A DNA stretch of 64,000 nt from Prunella strophiata (Eukaryota; Chordata; Aves; Passeriformes; Prunellidae): assembly GCA_036583965.1 (NCBI GenBank), contig JAZBQD010000014.1, forward strand, positions 28,935,490-28,999,489. The letters run 5' to 3'. Of this stretch, positions 62,401-64,000 are shown in pieces (the first letter of the stretch is position 1; every line of letters begins with the position of its first letter). Both the position numbers and the translations under genes were made by a program. Below the pieces are notes generated by a model. That model did not search any database and was not told the origin of the DNA. It saw only the letters and a list, made by a program, of their open reading frames with translations.

Positions 62401-64000
62401 TGGAAAGGAGCATCAGCTGTTTAACAGTTGATCCTTGATAACTGTGTAACCATGTGGCATTTCATCATGCCCCAGGAAATGCATTTGTTACTTTTTCCTT
62501 CACTGATACCCAGTGCCTCTTTGCCCTAGGCTTTGGTACTTGCATTTTATTTTCCATTAATAAATTAGATGGTTTGGATTTTTCTTTTTGCTTCAGTATT
62601 TTGTGAAATTGTAAATTGTACCTGCTCTATACTGGAAGAGCAGATCCTGATCTTTACTTTTTTAGTACAAACATTTTAGCTAAAAAAAAAAAAAAAAAAA
62701 AAGCTTAACTGAGAAAGATTTTTAATCCTCCTTTGTTTATAACCAAGGTCCTTCCTCATGTTTAAGTCATTACTACAATTGCTACATGGACAGATTTGGC
62801 TAGTACTGCAAGAAAATCAAGGGCTGACCAGCCAGCATTTCGCAGTGTGCATTTAGTTGTAGACCTTAAAAATAGCATTTTGGTTCCTAGATGCAGTACA
62901 CATTGAAATACAAATCTGGATGGCTTTGAGAGGTTAACTTTATAATAACAGATACCATTAAGCATTATGGGATTCGTATAATGCTATGGGTCTATTTGTT
63001 TACTGTTTTAAGAAAGACTGTTAACATCCTTGTATAGTTAAAATTCAGCCTCTTTATTTAGCAGCCTGTATTCTGACAATTTGGAAATGTTTAACTGAAT
63101 TGCTGATGCAACACATGTACACAGTGACTCTCAATAAAGCCAGCATTTATTGCATTTACTTATATACAAGGCCATGAACAAATAGTGCATTAATGTTCGG
63201 AGAGAGAGGACAGTGTTTGAGGTAAATGCTGCATGGACCTTCCTATTTTTTTAAAAAAACAACCAACCAAACAAAATAACCCAAGCAAAAGCTTGTTGTT
63301 GCACTTGGTTAGATTTGTGTTTGAAAAAAACCAACCCATGTCAGACCTTCAGCATTTTTTGCAGTTATGCAGAAGGGTGACCAAAATGATGCCACTTAAC
63401 TATTATCATTAAATCTTCATACACTGAAAATTTATGTAATTTCTGGTTTTCTAGTTTCTGCTGTAACTAGGAAAGCACTACTAAAGTTAATTTTAATAAC
63501 CATTAATACTGACATGAAAATGATCACTATTTCCCCTACTTCTTTCATTTGGCATTTAAACCATTTCGCTTAAAAATCTTTGAAATAGTCTCAAATATGC
63601 CTAAACTGATTGAGATTAATGTTTGTTTCTAAGAAGAGGGAAAGAGAAGATAGATATGTAAATTAGCACATGCTAAGGTGAAGAGATAACCCCAAAGAAT
63701 CTGTTATTCAAAATGGTTTAATTTTACTCTGCAGTGAAATTCCACAAAGGCTCTTTCTTGTTCCTTTTGACCCATTTTCTGTGCCATTTACTGGAAAGTA
63801 CCCAGGCAAATTGCCAACAATTCCTCACATCTCTGGAGTAATGGGATAATGGGATCAGAATGGCCATGGTATCACCACAGCTTTTTATGGTGGAATGTAA
63901 AAATGTTTCTTTTGTGGCAGGCTTTCAACTTTATGCAGAATAATTTCTTAGCTGAGGCATTTGGCAAAGAGTGCTCTGCATGACTCAGCAGCAGATCTTC
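59491..64000. other. Non-coding DNA, no gene recognised
   Basis: No exon is supported. The stretch contains A21 at 62682-62702, several AATAAA hexamers (for example 63133) without evidence of a transcript, and a repeat-free, AT-rich block at 62120-62480 with regulatory-like texture. The 137-codon antisense frame at 60130-60543 is unrecognisable. Confidence 0.5.
62120..62480. promoter_or_regulatory. Candidate conserved non-coding element
   Basis: About 360 bases of repeat-free sequence carry several ATTA/TAAT cores, octamer-like 'ttttgcaaat', E-box-like 'catctagctggc', 'catcagctg' and 'aacagttg' motifs, and 'agattaaatctg' and 'ctggcattaatgg'. This mixture is typical of vertebrate developmental enhancers. 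Conservation cannot be judged from one sequence. Confidence 0.25.

Noticed and set aside
63128..63160. AATAAA hexamer as the 3' end of a gene
   Set aside because: Such hexamers are frequent by chance in this AT-rich DNA, and no upstream exon is seen.
1..64000. CRISPR array, operon or prokaryotic gene cluster
   Set aside because: No regularly spaced repeats, no dense long open frames; the repeats present are those of a bird nuclear genome.

Overview
This window looks like vertebrate nuclear DNA from a bird, most likely an oscine songbird. The evidence is a set of interspersed repeats. Several fragments are CR1 non-LTR retrotransposons with the avian 3' end (a '...ggttggactagatgatct...' type tail followed by a 'gattctatg'-like motif). 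One short element joins a tRNA-Ile-like head in antisense to a CR1-like tail, which is the architecture I know as TguSINE1, a songbird SINE family. CpG is sparse, homopolymer A/T runs are frequent, and bacterial-style gene packing is absent.

I see no protein-coding exon I can defend. The open frames reach only about 60-142 codons, are spread evenly over both strands and all frames, and resemble no protein family I recognise. A few are antisense or sense readings of repeats. The window is best read as intergenic or deep intronic DNA. I found no structural RNA gene, CRISPR array, CpG island or complete mobile element.

Layout: 1-4.4 kb is unique non-coding DNA. Around 4.37-4.72 kb is a promoter-like, probably solo-LTR-derived segment. 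Worn CR1 3' pieces lie at 5.5 kb and 8.0 kb, and a longer CR1 3' part (degraded reverse-transcriptase C-terminus plus 3' UTR) lies at 13.37-14.12 kb. The most striking structure follows: a head-to-tail tandem duplication of a 1,076-bp unit (14,501-15,576 and 15,581-16,656). By eye the copies differ by only about seven substitutions and seven small indels, so the event is recent, gene-converted, or an assembly artefact. From 16.7 to 28.2 kb there is only non-coding DNA, with a GC-richer patch near 23.6-24.2 kb and a GC-rich hairpin at 25.3 kb. The SINE lies at 28.24-28.35 kb, an antisense CR1 3' end at 30.26-30.54 kb, and another CR1 tail at 42.2 kb. A second TATA-containing LTR-like segment lies near 59.05-59.49 kb. 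The remainder is non-coding DNA in which a few AT-rich, homeodomain-site-rich blocks could be conserved regulatory elements; that can only be tested by cross-species alignment.

No genes can be seen working together here. The value of the window lies in its repeat history, the recent tandem duplication, and several candidate regulatory or structured segments.
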